DNA of 64,000 bases from Breviolum minutum Mf 1.05b.01 (GCA_000507305.1 DF239147.1:372001-436000); one strand, 5' to 3'; shown: positions 21,302 to 31,747, counted from the stretch's first letter. A program made the numbers and translations. The notes: a model not told the origin generated them from the letters alone.

Positions 21302-21637
21302 CTGAGTCGCAATCAGAGTCCAAAGTTTATTGTAGAAAATCATGGGACCAATGAAACAAAAACCTAAAAAAACATTCAATAACATTTGAATACCGGCTAG
21401 TTGATGACAGGATTCTTATAATGTTCGAAGTTTCATATCTTCATTTGTTTTCATCCCCAGATCATTGAGTCTTTTAATCGTTCAATCCCCTCAACCCAAA
21501 TAACCAAAGGTTTTCAGCATAGGTCATCTGCAACAGTTGTGATCGTTTGGTGATTCTAAAGTTTTCTTTGCTCCTCATTTGGTGAAAAAAACATCATCCT
21601 TTGCTCTGTTCATCGGCCCTCCAAAAAAAAACAACTG

Positions 21638-21766
21638 CTTGGATGTTCCAGGAAGTTAGTAAAAGGCTAATAAATAGGTTAACAGCTCAATCTACCCCAT
21701 TTATAAGTAGGTTACAACTTATAACCCTTTTACTAACCTTTGACTGACTTCTTAAGACATCCAAGT
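21638..21766. repeat. foldback element with nested arms
   Basis: Inner arms GTTAGTAAAAGGCTAATAA / TTATAACCCTTTTACTAAC (21655-21737) and outer arms CTTGGATGT / ACATCCAAG give a nested inverted repeat of about 129 bp. Confidence 0.55.
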
Positions 21767-21995
21767 AGTTAGACCTTTAGACCAAGTTGGCACTTGGAGG
21801 CTTCGGCCATTGGCTTATTGACCCAGAAATTGGGGAAGAAATTCTTTGTTCACTTCTGGTTTCCTTCAACCCTTACAAAGCTTACACCCACCCAAGAAAA
21901 TACAGAACTTTGTGGAGCCTAATTAGGGACGATAACTCTCCAATGAACCAAAAACTGAGATGGAACCAACAACAAAGAATCAACGGAAAGCAAAT

Positions 21996-22107
21996 TAACA
22001 TTCCCGCACTTAAAATTAACATGGCCCCTGAAAATTGCTGGTTGGAAGATGACGTTTCCTTTTGGGATGGCCCGTTTTCCGGGGTTATGTTTGTTTTCGG
22101 GAGTGTA
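21996..22107 (+). mobile_element. 112-bp foldback MITE, diverged F1
   Basis: The core CCCCTGAAAATTGCTGGTTG then GAAGATGACGTTTCCTTTTG matches the F1 core. The ends TTCCCGCACTTAAAATTAAC / GTTTGTTTTCGGGAGTGTA are degraded arms. Confidence 0.6.
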
Positions 22108-22419
22108 GAACCTACAAGGTATTCAACCCCAAAATCAATTTGAAATGCAACCAACACCTAGATAAATATCACGCAGAACAAAAGAAAACAAAGATCAAAA
22201 ACGTCACCAAAGGTACTATTGATGGACAATTCATTTGGCAATGACCAGCCGATAGAGTGAATATCCCATCAAGAACTGGGTGTTCTAACTTTGAGCCACC
22301 CCACGGCATATCCCAAAGACATTTATACTGGGATACGCAAGTGCTATCCATACATAGCATGGTGTAATCGATACCCAATGTCACCATTTCAACTGTTTAA
22401 TCGCATTTTGTCCATCAAC

Positions 22420-22468
22420 CATAATGGCAGCTGCAGTGGCGCCGCCTCTTCCTCGTCGCCCGGAAGAC
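22420..22468 (-). CDS. possible GC-rich exon
   Basis: Strong acceptor CCAAGTCTTGCTTCAG|, donor CATTATG|GTTGAT. All three minus frames are open, for example LPGDEEEAAPLQLPL. The plus strand also has an ATG in good context (22424) opening a 31-codon frame, MAAAVAPPLPRRPEDLKQDL.... The high GC suggests coding; the strand is uncertain. Confidence 0.35.
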
Positions 22469-22520
22469 CTGAAGCAAGACTTGGTTATGAAACTCTTCCT
22501 CCCAACCATGCGTCTCTAAA

Positions 22521-22841
22521 TTATTGCAAAACAATATCTAGTTTCCTGTACAAAGAACTGATCAATGTCAATACAAACATAATAACCCTTTGTTTCCGAT
22601 TTTCTAATTTCATGACTAAAGAAAGATCATTTTGCTGTACTGTATTTGCATTTGGGGGTAGTTTTCCATTTCCTTGATTGTGGGAGGAATGGTAGGTTAC
22701 AAAACCACTGATCCAAACAACCGTGACTAAAACCATGCCTGCAATATTTCCTTCACACTCAACAGTAGTCCAATCAACCGACCAAAAAATCAACCAACAT
22801 AGGTTTACAACCACGACGATGAATCGAAATAACCTTGTCAT
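22521..22841 (-). CDS. possible small multi-pass membrane protein or first exon
   Basis: A 106-codon frame from ATG 22841 to a TAA. It has two clear hydrophobic helices near the N-terminus (FIVVVVNLCWLIFWSV and NIAGMVLVTVVWISGF), a polar stretch and a third weak one. It starts 33 nt downstream of the stop of the upstream minus-strand gene (22875), so it could be the next gene in tandem. Whether it is spliced further is unclear. Confidence 0.4.
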   Translation of the reverse strand: MTRLFRFIVVVVNLCWLIFWSVDWTTVECEGNIAGMVLVTVVWISGFVTYHSSHNQGNGKLPPNANTVQQNDLSLVMKLENRKQRVIMFVLTLISSLYRKLDIVLQ

Positions 22842-22874
22842 CAGGAATATATTTTGAATGAAATACCGAGATCT

Positions 22875-22948
22875 TCATTTGATATTATATTCTTTCAGCA
22901 TTTGCCTATCTCGCTGGATTTCATCCTTGTCGCTGAAGTTGTCAGAGT
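22875..22948 (-). CDS. terminal exon, acidic C-terminus
   Basis: A 74-nt exon: acceptor CATCAAAGGGTTAG|, 2-nt lead, SDNFSDKDEIQRDRQMLKEY then NIK and TGA. The 1-nt tail of 23232-23255 completes an Asp, giving a continuous Asp/Ser/Glu-rich tail. Two small exons matching in both phase and composition is good evidence. Confidence 0.6.
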
Positions 22949-23231
22949 CTAACCCTTTGATGATAATCAACAACCAGAAAAATGTTCCTGGCCGAAGCCG
23001 CTTACTGAGGTTTGCCTAAAATCATCAGGAAACAACACCTTCTCTAGTCACTATAGTCAAATCGAACAAATATATATATATATATATAGGATGTACTTTC
23101 GGATTGTTGAGATAAATTGTTGTTTTTTCCATACAAACGGCACTATTTGGGATATAGATTTGGCATGTTAAAACCCCCAACAAAATTTGTCTAAACCGAA
23201 GCCGCAAAATGACTGAAAAACGTTCCGAAAC

Positions 23232-23255
23232 CTGCATTCGCGTCAGCCTCGCTGT
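23232..23255 (-). CDS. small penultimate exon
   Basis: A 24-nt exon between acceptor GTCTAAGCGATTCAG| and donor AATGCAG|GTTTCG, reading SEADANA with a 2-nt lead and 1-nt tail. The GC-rich acidic sequence continues into 22875-22948. Confidence 0.5.
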
Positions 23256-24640
23256 CTGAATCGCTTAGACCTCAGGGAGTTTTCAGGGTGAATTTGGCCA
23301 TGGTTAAACAAACAAGGCCATCCAACAAATACCTTCCAAATAATTATGGTAAGGTATTTGATGAAAATAATTATTCGGTATAACATAAAATAAAACCTAT
23401 CAAATGGTGATCTCTTCTCTACCATGATAACAAGCGACAAATCACCTAGTGAACATATCCGAAGAAACATTTGAGAGATCTAATTGATCTGCCCACCAAC
23501 TGTGAACATGTTTGAACCCAAGAAACCCCAGAACTCACCGCCATGTGTAAAAAAGCGACATAAAAAGAACTAAATCCACTTGCCATACTCGGAGGGGGGC
23601 AGTCTTGTATGATACGAATATGTTTCTACATTTGGTTGGCTGTGGGGCGATACATGTGTAAACTGGCCCATTCATTCATGATATAAATGTAGACAGTACA
23701 AGGATCAAATCATTATGCAAATGTAACAATGATCAATCCATGTAAACTACTCCAGAAACCCATGTAAACTACTCCCATGTAACATTGAAGATGGAATGTG
23801 GTGTGATCAATCAAGTTTCTGGAATGGATCTAATTCACACCACCTTCCCCATCTTTTGGGAAACCTTCGTGAACCCTTACGACCCCCTCAGGCTGCACCT
23901 AGAGGTTTCTGGCAACAATGGTTGGCCACCTGACTTTATCGCAAAGGAAGGCCAGGAGGTATCACAATCAGCAATGAGGGGCGATGTTCCCATAGGATCC
24001 ATGTATTACGTATGGCATTTTTGCCCACATTTTACCATTACCATACATGGATTGTTTGGGGTTACAAGATGTTGCAAACAAAAGTTTCAAATGTTCAAAA
24101 GTCAAATGGTCTCAAATGAGACTGTTTGCGACAAACGTCTCCCAAATAAACATCACTAGACAAAAATGAAAACCTTCAATTCAATCCAAGGGACATATCG
24201 TAAAACAGTGGATCGACCAAATATTTATTGTAGTTTTCAATGGGAAAACTTGCAAAATGATGAAGTAACCCCGGTGAAGAACCACCCATTGAGGGCCTAT
24301 AGTATTTAAAACTGTGTTTTCATGCACCGCTCCCAAAAAACTGGAGGTCAACAATAGTAAAGCGCATTTGGAAAACTTATGCAACACTTCCAATTAACTC
24401 TTGACGTGGCCACCTCCTTGCAACTTTGGCGATGAAGCTGCTGGAACTGCTCCAGGGTGGGGAGGTGGGGCTTAACTATGCTTATAATTTCATCACGTTG
24501 GTTCAGTTCCTTCATTTGGAAGTCAAAAGGATTGCGAACAGTTCAAACTATGTAAACTGATGCGATGTCATTCATCACCCTCTGGTAAACCAAGATCTAC
24601 CAGTGGATCATTCACCACGTGTGCATGTGTTTCTTGATTC

Positions 24641-24732
24641 TTAATATTCAACACATTGGCCTATGGCCTTGTTAGTACGGCAAATGCCAGCAAAAAATTC
24701 GCCCATCAAGCAGGCAAGCAGCGAATGCGAGC
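24641..24732 (-). CDS. terminal exon
   Basis: A 92-nt exon: acceptor GATTGAATACCAG|, 2-nt lead, SHSLLACLMGEFFAGICRTN then KAIGQCVEY and TAA at 24641-24643. It joins in phase to 24805-24852 across a 72-nt intron. Function unknown. Confidence 0.6.
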
Positions 24733-24804
24733 CTGGTATTCAATCACCAAAGGGTCCACATGTTTCTCGGTGCCTCATGGCCGAGGCTCCTCTCTGTGGC
24801 TTAC

Positions 24805-24852
24805 CTTCGCCATAAAAAACACTTGTTTCCACGGCCGATACGTGAACCATCA
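24805..24852 (-). CDS. penultimate exon
   Basis: A 48-nt exon with the excellent acceptor TTTTTTGGAGTCCTTAG| and consensus donor GCGAAG|GTAAGC. It reads MVHVSAVETSVFYGE with a 2-nt lead and 1-nt tail. Confidence 0.6.
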
Positions 24853-25357
24853 CTAAGGACTCCAAAAAATATTTGGTATTTGAAAATGAGTGGAGTTTCA
24901 AAAAAATGAAATGGAAAATCTTCTAGCACCCTCACGGGGTTCTTAGCCAACCCATGCCAACCCCTTATTTCAACTCATATAGCTTAGCTCTGGAGACATG
25001 CTTGCATACTCAGTCAACAAATCCAAAAAAAATATCTGCTGAGTGGATTAGGTCGTTTCGTAGCAACCTAAAAACTTAAGTTTCATGCATCTGCAAAAAC
25101 GATCTTTAGACCCTATCGATGGATGTCCCCAAAACGGCCGTGTTTGACCATGGCACATCAACAAGGTCAACATCACAGTCATTTCAGTGTTTACAAAATT
25201 GAGCCCAAGAAACAGTCTAGTTCTCAAACCCAACAGTCTGAAACAACAAAAAATTGAACAATGGTTCTCGCCTTGTTTGGATCGAGAGGTCCTGAATTTT
25301 GGTTTTTGGTTTCTTCCATCCCAAAAAAAATGTATATCTTACAACATCCCTTTTCAC

Positions 25358-25458
25358 GAACCAAAACATTTTGGGGGGTTCGGACGGTGCTCCTTTCTGT
25401 TGTGGAATAAGAACCCATAATTCCCAACTGTCCTTGCAAATCATTTTCAACACCGTAG
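25358..25458 (-). CDS. exon, 33 codons
   Basis: A 101-nt exon with acceptor GTGTGTGTCCTCAG| and donor TGGTTC|GTGAAA. It has a 2-nt lead, reads TVLKMICKDSWELWVLIPQQ then KGAPSEPPKMFWF and exits in phase 0. Clear protein-like composition; no family recognised. Confidence 0.6.
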
Positions 25459-25913
25459 CTGAGGACACACACGTGGAGCCTTCTTCTCCGTCCTCAGAGC
25501 AGAAAACAATTGATGCCTAGGTGATATCCGGTGCCTGGACTATGCGATGTGACTATCCAAAACATTGAGATGCGTGCGCCGATCCAATTTCATTTTGTCA
25601 GAGTTTTTACGACCCTGTCAAAGAGTATTGTATCTGGTCATGGGAAATTTGATGAAACAACCACTAAATTGGGATGGTGTCCCTCTAACTCACATATCAA
25701 CAGCAACGAGCTGCATTGAACGCGTAAAACATCTCAACTGGCTCCATTTGATTGGAACTTGGCCTATCCTCTGCAAAAGTTGGTTTTCAAAGAACCGGAG
25801 TTCGAAATTGTTTGTGCCCTTCACACAACCACCGGGACATGTTCAATGACGCTTTGGGTGAAGCCATCCTTTCCATCAATGAAAAATTGGTGGGTCATGT
25901 TGGCGTTTCTTAC

Positions 25914-25952
25914 TGTCTATGCAGGGCGCATTTCCTGGGAATGAGGCTGCGG
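25914..25952 (-). CDS. small exon with very strong splice sites
   Basis: A 39-nt segment between TTTTTTTCCTTGTTTCAG| and ACA|GTAAGA. Two frames are open: AASFPGNAPCID, or RSLIPRKCALHR. The second joins, over a 45-nt intron, to a frame ending in ...HKQFRTPVL and a stop near 25793. Downstream, another frame (NMTHQFFIDGKDGFTQSVIE...) is also open. The exon is convincing; the frame is not settled. Confidence 0.5.
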
Positions 25953-26611
25953 CTGAAACAAGGAAAAAAACAAACCCATCCATCAAGGCATCGACTGAGC
26001 CTTCTCTTGCAAGAACAAATTGAAATTCAACCAGGCATCACGAATTTTTACGGGTTCAGTCCCACTATTATTGTTTTTGGTGCAGCTGCGTGTGAGAATC
26101 GCAAATGATCTATTTTGATATATTTTTCTGAACATGCAACGAAATCACAATTTCAGTTCAAAAAACAAGGCGGAGATACACATGTCATGTAAGTGTAATT
26201 GAAAATTGTGGTTTCCCAAATGATGACCATAGAAGATCGAGGCACTGTGGTTCCAAGGGCAAAGTGCTTTTGGGCAACCTCTACTATGGCTCTTCAGGTT
26301 TTACCACAGTGCTACAGCTTGTTAGGACCTGTGATGTATTCAAATGTTCAAGGCGAGGCTGCCACCCAAAAAAAAAAACACTGTTAGAGAGCGAGAACCG
26401 GCAAACGGGAAACCAACAAATTCCCGGTTACAAATTTTGTTGCACAAAAAAAATTCCAAGCGCAACGCGCCAAAAGTCATGTAGACAAAGGATTTTCAGC
26501 TGCCCAGTAACATGAATAAAAACAAGTCTTTTGATTCCGTCATACCACTCCACCGAACCACGTTTGTTCTATGCATCATGCTCAAACTTAATGTTCTCCG
26601 ATGTTTGCCCG

Positions 26612-26668
26612 CTAAAGAAACATTGAAAACTGGTAGCGGCATCCAGGGCTTCCGGGCACCGTTTTCCT
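26612..26668 (-). CDS. possible exon
   Basis: Acceptor ACACGAAGCCTTTCAG|, donor CTACCA|GTTTTC, open in two frames (THLEENGARKPWMPLP or GHIWRKTVPGSPGCRY). It lies downstream of a gene that stops at 26719, so it would belong to the next gene. Confidence 0.35.
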   Translation of the reverse strand, partial: RKTVPGSPGCRYQFSMFL

Positions 26669-26718
26669 CCAAATGTGTCCCTGAAAGGCTTCGTGTTTTC
26701 CAAGCAAAGTCATGGTTG

Positions 26719-26793
26719 TCAGTCACACATCTCTGAAATTATGTTCCTGGTAGTCTGCTCAAAAAGACGAATTAAAAGCAACAAAATTAGACG
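26719..26793 (-). CDS. terminal exon (gene G)
   Basis: A 75-nt exon, phase 0: acceptor GTTTCTCTTGGCTGCAG|, reading RLILLLLIRLFEQTTRNIIS then EMCD and TGA. The hydrophobic leucine-rich helix could be a C-terminal membrane anchor. Final exon of a four-exon in-phase chain (27402 to 26719). Confidence 0.65.
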   Translation of the reverse strand, partial: RLILLLLIRLFEQTTRNIISEMCD

Positions 26794-26884
26794 CTGCAGC
26801 CAAGAGAAACAGCAACAATGTAGGTGAGGGTTGGAGCAGCATCACCCAACCACCTATAGTTATATAACCATCAAAAAAACCTAC

Positions 26885-26950
26885 TGCTATCTCTTCGAAT
26901 TCTACTCCCCACATAGCATGATTCTCCACACACGCGCACAAGCTCCGCGC
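26885..26950 (-). CDS. exon (gene G)
   Basis: A 66-nt exon, phase 0/0: ARSLCACVENHAMWGVEFEE then IA. Acceptor CATCTTTGAGTTTCAG|, donor ATAGCA|GTAGGT followed by a T-run. Confidence 0.65.
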
Positions 26951-27021
26951 CTGAAACTCAAAGATGGCGACCCAGGTCTGTCGTCGTTCCGACCACTTGC
27001 GCCAGCCTTTGACATATTTAC

Positions 27022-27119
27022 CTGGCAAGAGCCGAGACGGTCAAATTTTTGGTGGGCCTGTACAACGTTGCAAAGAGGTGTATAATCCAGTCGTCCCGCG
27101 GCCCACGTCCCAGAACCCC
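27022..27119 (-). CDS. exon (gene G)
   Basis: A 98-nt exon: acceptor ATAACTTGTGTACAG|, 2-nt lead, GSGTWAAGRLDYTPLCNVVQ then AHQKFDRLGSCQ, donor TGCCAG|GTAAAT. It joins in phase to 26885-26950. The upstream intron would be only 46 nt. Confidence 0.65.
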
Positions 27120-27165
27120 CTGTACACAAGTTATTCATTGGTGGCGCACTTTTTCCGTTAAGCAC

Positions 27166-27402
27166 TTGTTTGAGCCTTTCCTTCCATCACAACTTCCTCT
27201 ACACGCAACTCATTGTTCACACGCACCAGGAAGCATTGCTTCAGTGGCTGCTCGCTTGAAAGTTCCACCACGCGTTCCGTGGCGAGAAATTGGGCAGTTA
27301 GATCACACACCGACCGTTGCAGGGCATCATACCTCGATCGGAATTCATCTTTTGTTTGAGCTTTAATGTAAATTTCGTTGTAGATGGATGTGGAAAAAAC
27401 AT
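27166..27402 (-). CDS. exon (gene G), 78 codons
   Basis: Acceptor CTCCACTGTCCACCAG|, donor ACAA|GTGCTT. 2-nt lead, then VFSTSIYNEIYIKAQTKDEF then RSRYDALQRSVCDLTAQFLA..., a helical, possibly coiled-coil segment, then ...VNNELRVEEVVMEGKAQT and a 1-nt tail. If the donor were not used the frame would stop at 27158 (TAA). A possible 25-nt exon at 27505-27529 joins upstream in phase. Family unknown. Confidence 0.6.
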
Positions 27403-27908
27403 CTGGTGGACAGTGGAGCACCTGCACGAAGAACAAACCACCTGTCTCAACCCAACCTTTGAAGGAATTTGATGACAGTCATCTCACCAAAAAAACGCCT
27501 TTACCTGTATGGTGCCAGCTGTTCGTTTCCTATACTTGGCATTTTGCGTTCAAGGTGCTTCAACTAATGGCGTGGATGCCAAGGTTTTTATTGAACTAGA
27601 CATGAAACCTCATGGAATTTGTGTGGGGGTCGTGAAACTCTAATTTGAAGACGTCCCATTACTTAAAAATAATTCCGATCCATTAGTCCTTGGAAAAAAC
27701 TAAGTGAAACCTTCACACCCGGAAAACCGGGATCAACATGAAGCGAAACCATTCTGGCAAACGTTGGCAGACAAAAGAACATGGATGAAACCAGCATACC
27801 CCCGAAAAACGAAATCTAGACCATTGAGCAAATTTTTGTGGAACGATGCTTTTTTCATGACTCTGACACCACTCTCGCCAACACAAGTGTGACCGAAGTT
27901 CCTCTCAC

Positions 27909-27988
27909 TGCCGGAGTGTGGAAGCAATGACTTTGCCAAAGCTGCCTTCATTGATGCTGGGCGTTGGTCTTTGGTGGCGAGCGGCTGG
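27909..27988 (-). CDS. possible exon
   Basis: Very good acceptor CAATTGTTTTTCTTCAG| and donor TCCGGCA|GTGAGA. Two minus frames are open (ATKDQRPASMKAALAKSLLP... or RPTPSINEGSFGKVIASTLR). The second superficially resembles a kinase glycine loop but has no kinase context. The frame is unresolved. Confidence 0.4.
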
Positions 27989-28558
27989 CTGAAGAAAAAC
28001 AATTGAATCAAAGAAATGGGGGCTCATGTGCTATTTTCGAGTCTTCTGCGGGGCTGGAACCCATATGTACTTATTCCTGGCGCCAGGAGGGCGCCGCGGC
28101 TTGATGGGACATCTTGCCAATTACCTTGCGAACCCTAAACTCTAAAATGTTCAATACTACTTGGTGAAGGGGCAAGCCTTGCAGGCCCTTATACCGTCCC
28201 AGTTGATCTACGAAATGCAAACAAATTCTTGTAGCATTTGAAGGGGCACCGAAAGCCAAACATTTGCCTTTGCATTTGAACTATATATGGCTTTCCAAGG
28301 CCCAGGGTTCTCACAATCCTCGGCTGATCTGGCCTCATCGAACTTGGGCGGGCTGCGCATACTTACAAAGGCAGACTTCAGAAAGAGCATCACTTGATCC
28401 TAGGCCACGGCGCAATCAAAGCAACCGTTAAGATTACCTAGAGGCGCAACGCCTGAGCTCTTAATCGGAATCTTAAGATTTTGTTGTTCAAACGGCTCTG
28501 TGGCTTTGGGCACACGGTTTAGACTTCACATCAAAATCCTGCGTAGACATCCACTCAC

Positions 28559-28760
28559 ACTGACAGACATGAATGGTCCCTCTATACACTTGGGCGATTC
28601 TTGCACGCACCTCACTTGCACTTGTTCCGGCAAACATCAACAACTTGCGTTGCGTTGCTTGGGACAAAGATCTGGCTTTGTGAAGAAACGAAAACCAAAG
28701 AGGTTGGAGGGTTTTCTTCTTCGGGTAAGCGCATTGTGTAATATATTGAACTGTTCGTAC
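28559..28760 (-). CDS. probable exon
   Basis: Acceptor AAATTTTTCAGTTCAG|, donor TGTCAGT|GTGAGT. Phase 0, reading VRTVQYITQCAYPKKKTLQP then LWFSFLHKARSLSQATQRKL..., 67 codons plus 1 nt. It joins in phase to 29348-29538 across an intron of about 590 nt that contains the CAAA microsatellite. Shorter possible exons follow at about 28353-28385 and 28170-28215. Confidence 0.5.
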
Positions 28761-28899
28761 CTGAACTGAAAAATTTACATATTCAGCAACATATATTCTA
28801 AATTTCAAGATACATACACGCATACATACATACATTCAAACAAACATTCATAAACTTACATGCTTAATTACAGACATTCTTACCTACACACAAACTTAC

Positions 28900-29150
28900 G
28901 AATAAACTGACAAATAAACAAATAAACAAACAAACAAACAAACAAACAAACAAACAAACAAACAAACAAACAAACAAACAAAAAAACAAAACAAAACGAA
29001 ACAAAACTCAATCAAACAAACAAACAAACAAACAAGCAAACAGACAAGCGAACAAAGGAACGGACAAGCAAACAAACAAACAAACAAACAAACAAACAAA
29101 CAAACAAACAATCAAACAAACAATCAAACAAACAAAAAAGACAAACAAAC
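28900..29150. repeat. (CAAA)n / (GTTT)n microsatellite
   Basis: Two nearly pure CAAA blocks (about 28923-28980 and 29067-29110) with degenerate CAAA, ATAAA and CAAAC spacers. Followed at 29167-29290 by a degenerate repeat of about 10 bp built on TACATTGCA/TACATTACA. Lies within a predicted intron. Confidence 0.9.
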
Positions 29151-29347
29151 ACGCATACATACGCGCGTACATACTACATTGCACCCCATTGCACTACATT
29201 GTGCTACATTCCAATACATTACACTGCATTTTACATTACACTACATTGAAGTAAACACTACATTGCATGCACCAGATTGCATTACAGTACGCTACATTAC
29301 AGTGACAAACATACATACAGACAGACTTTTTGGAACAAATGCAATAC

Positions 29348-29538
29348 CTTTTGCCAAGAATCTTGATAAGTGGTAATTCCCAACGTACGGCTCCATAAGT
29401 CATAGAACACGACGCTTTCTCCTTCAGGAGGCAACGTGTTTTTAGAGATCGCGATTTGACCAGGAAGCTGGTGAAACACTGCTCTATCTTGTGCTTCTCC
29501 GCTTTGATGCTGCGTGTGAAACTTTACAGCGAACAACC
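29348..29538 (-). CDS. exon, 63 codons
   Basis: A 191-nt exon with a textbook acceptor (GATCGTTTTTTTTTTACAG|G) and donor GCAAAAG|GTATTG. 2-nt lead, reading LFAVKFHTQHQSGEAQDRAV then FHQLPGQIAISKNTLPPEGE then SVVFYDLWSRTLGITTYQDS..., phase-0 exit. Clear coding composition. Family unknown. Confidence 0.6.
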
Positions 29539-29600
29539 CTGTAAAAAAAAAACGATCTTTTATTCTTCATGAAAATTGCGAGGATAATTTCATCCAGGAC

Positions 29601-29656
29601 CTGCGATATGGCCACTCCATAGGAGGACTCCTCCTGCGAGCCAACCTTTTTATACA
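29601..29656 (-). CDS. possible exon
   Basis: Acceptor CTTTCTCTATTTAG|, donor ATCGCAG|GTCCTG, reading YKKVGSQEESSYGVAISQ. Composition and acceptor are good, but the exit phase does not fit 29348-29538, so one edge is wrong. Confidence 0.35.
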
Positions 29657-29712
29657 CTAAATAGAGAAAGTACGTTTTCACTTTCAACCTTTCCGTGGTT
29701 CGCTGGCGTCAC

Positions 29713-29837
29713 CCTCGTCCTTCTTGCGGTGCCACGCATCGTTCCAGCAGGGGAACATCTGAACGGTGCTCGATGGGGATCACACGTGCGCCCACCAACA
29801 AAGAAAAATCACCACGCAGCCCAGGAGAGGGAGCTAC
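29713..29837 (-). CDS. probable exon
   Basis: A 125-nt GC-rich exon after acceptor GATTTGACTGCAG|: VAPSPGLRGDFSLLVGARVI then PIEHRSDVPLLERCVAPQEG..., donor ACGAGG|GTGACG, 2-nt tail. Strongly protein-like. The junction to the next exon is not resolved. Confidence 0.45.
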
Positions 29838-30673
29838 CTGCAGTCAAATCTAGGTTACCGAAACAATGGGCGCAGCTTTGAAAAGAGAAGGTGCAAATAT
29901 ACCAAAGTCAAACATCTTTGAAGAAAAGAACAGCATAAACAATGAATGAAGCAGTTCACATATGTGCCCGGAAACAGAAAGCAATAAAAACATATTTGCG
30001 CAGACAACATGAAGTATGAAGCAACGATGGGCGCAAAAAACACTCCAAGGATCAATGCGACCATCTATCTCTGCTTTACTTCACGAGCAAGGATAACTTT
30101 GCGACCCTGACAACTTCGTATATGCATTTAAATATATATATATATATAGATATATATATAATTTAACAAGTGGTTACCATGAATACGGGGGGCCTTGGCA
30201 GGTAATTTGGGATTTCATGTCCCACCCCACCGGAAATTGCAGCCCTGGTCTGAGACACCCTTCAAACCCCCCCCATACCATACCATACTGCCAATGTGGA
30301 TCACCTACATAGACTTGACATCCCAATCGGCCATGTAGTACATAGAAGCAGCCCTTACATGATGCCACAGGTGAACAACCAAAAGCATGTTTTCTGGCGA
30401 TGGTCATGAAGTACAATCAGTCAGAAGACCAAAACGTAGGGGGGGTCCATGAGGGGTTTCCGGTGGGGTCCGCTCCTGATGTCCTTTGCCTGGAAAATGC
30501 AGCCAGAAATTATTTTTTGCTATTCGAATATGGTTTTCTGGTGCTTGTGTCTGTCTGAATGTGCGTCAAACTCCAATTTTCCCAAAAATGCTTTGATTCA
30601 ATCTGCCAAAAGCACATGACTCTAGATTAAACCGATGTAAAGGTAAAAATATACATGTAGCGTATGAGTCAAC

Positions 30674-30868
30674 CTTGCTTAAAGGATTGAACCACCATTT
30701 CTTGGGCCTTCGGTGGTTTTGAAACTGCCAAAATCCGCTGCCGCCCAGGAACCAGGCGCATCTCCCCTTCAACGAAGGACGAATGTAAAAAGTGCCATTG
30801 CTCATGACCTGGTTTGCACAACGGATGACTTTTCTCAATCACCTTGCGGCAAGTGATCATGTTACCAG
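30674..30868 (-). CDS. probable exon, 64 codons
   Basis: A 195-nt exon: acceptor AAGTTGTTTTAAG|, donor AAGCAAG|GTTGAC, with a 2-nt lead and 1-nt tail. It reads GNMITCRKVIEKSHPLCKPG then HEQWHFLHSSFVEGEMRLVP then GRQRILAVSKPPKAQEMVVQ.... Clear coding composition; no family recognised. Confidence 0.55.
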
Positions 30869-31072
30869 CTTAAAACAACTTATTTTTGCTTCCCCGAAAT
30901 TCACCAAGTGTGGGGTTCCTCCAATCACCAGGGAGCCAATAGCTCAGCAGGGGCAGCGTGGGTTACATGAAAGCACCCACTTAGGAGAATTTTTTCGGCC
31001 CATACACCCATGAGTCATGAGACAACAATACACGCAACCTATGGATGGGGGGTATGAGAAGGAAGAACACTT

Positions 31073-31150
31073 TCAAGTCTTGTTGCTAAATCTGAACACG
31101 CTCACAGAGCGGAATCCATCAGCATCAGAAGACACCTTACTCTGGAACAA
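31073..31150 (-). CDS. possible terminal exon
   Basis: Acceptor CCTCTTTGTCTTTTAGCAG|, phase 0, LFQSKVSSDADGFRSVSVFR then FSNKT and TGA (31073-31075). If correct, a gene ends here and the exon at 30674-30868 opens or belongs to the next one. Confidence 0.45.
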   Translation of the reverse strand: MFQSKVSSDADGFRSVSVFRFSNKT

Positions 31151-31616
31151 CTGCTAAAAGACAAAGAGGTCACCAAACTCGAGAAACTACACTACCCTCT
31201 GTTATTTTATGAACTATGCCCTTTCAAGGCGTGGCACATGGGCCCCAATCACCTCACACCGCCTCACCGAATTCCAAGCAACTCCAAGGAAACAAAGCAA
31301 AGGGAGTCCATGGCCAGTTTTCCTCTATCAGCGCGCTTTGTCGAAGACCAGCCAATGATAAGGGCAACCAACCTCAGTCATGAGCTCATGAATGGGAAGT
31401 TGACCTAGAATCGTACGGATTTTTTGCAGAATGTGGCAGGGTTGAGTGCGTGATTTCGGGCAGGCAAGTCACAAGGCGGTATCAAACGCAATTTGGCTCT
31501 GCAGTATATCATGGATAAACTGAAGATGCCCAACAATATGTGGTTTGGAACCGGGTGGCATCCCCTTCCAAACGCCTGCTAGCTAATAGGTACCAAAGCA
31601 AACATGAAACAGCCAC

Positions 31617-31747
31617 TTTGCTTGCCAAAGTTGCAAAGGAATTTTTTAGAAAACGATGCGCCGCCATATTGGTCATACGTAACATCCATTTTGGCAGAGA
31701 ATCTTTCCCCAAGACGGCGGGGTGTTCCAACGTATGGAAACATTGAA
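31617..31747 (-). CDS. probable exon
   Basis: Very good acceptor TTCACTTTTGTTTCAG|, 1-nt lead, SMFPYVGTPRRLGERFSAKM then DVTYDQYGGASFSKKFLCNF..., donor GCAAA|GTGGCT. Convincing at the 5' edge; the donor is weak. Confidence 0.45.

Noticed and set aside
27909..27988. Protein kinase glycine-rich loop (EGSFGKV)
   Set aside because: Only seven residues match; no VAIK, HRD or DFG motif is found in neighbouring exons, and another frame is equally open.
28896..29111. Frame of alternating VCLF residues
   Set aside because: Translation of the (GTTT)n microsatellite, not a gene.
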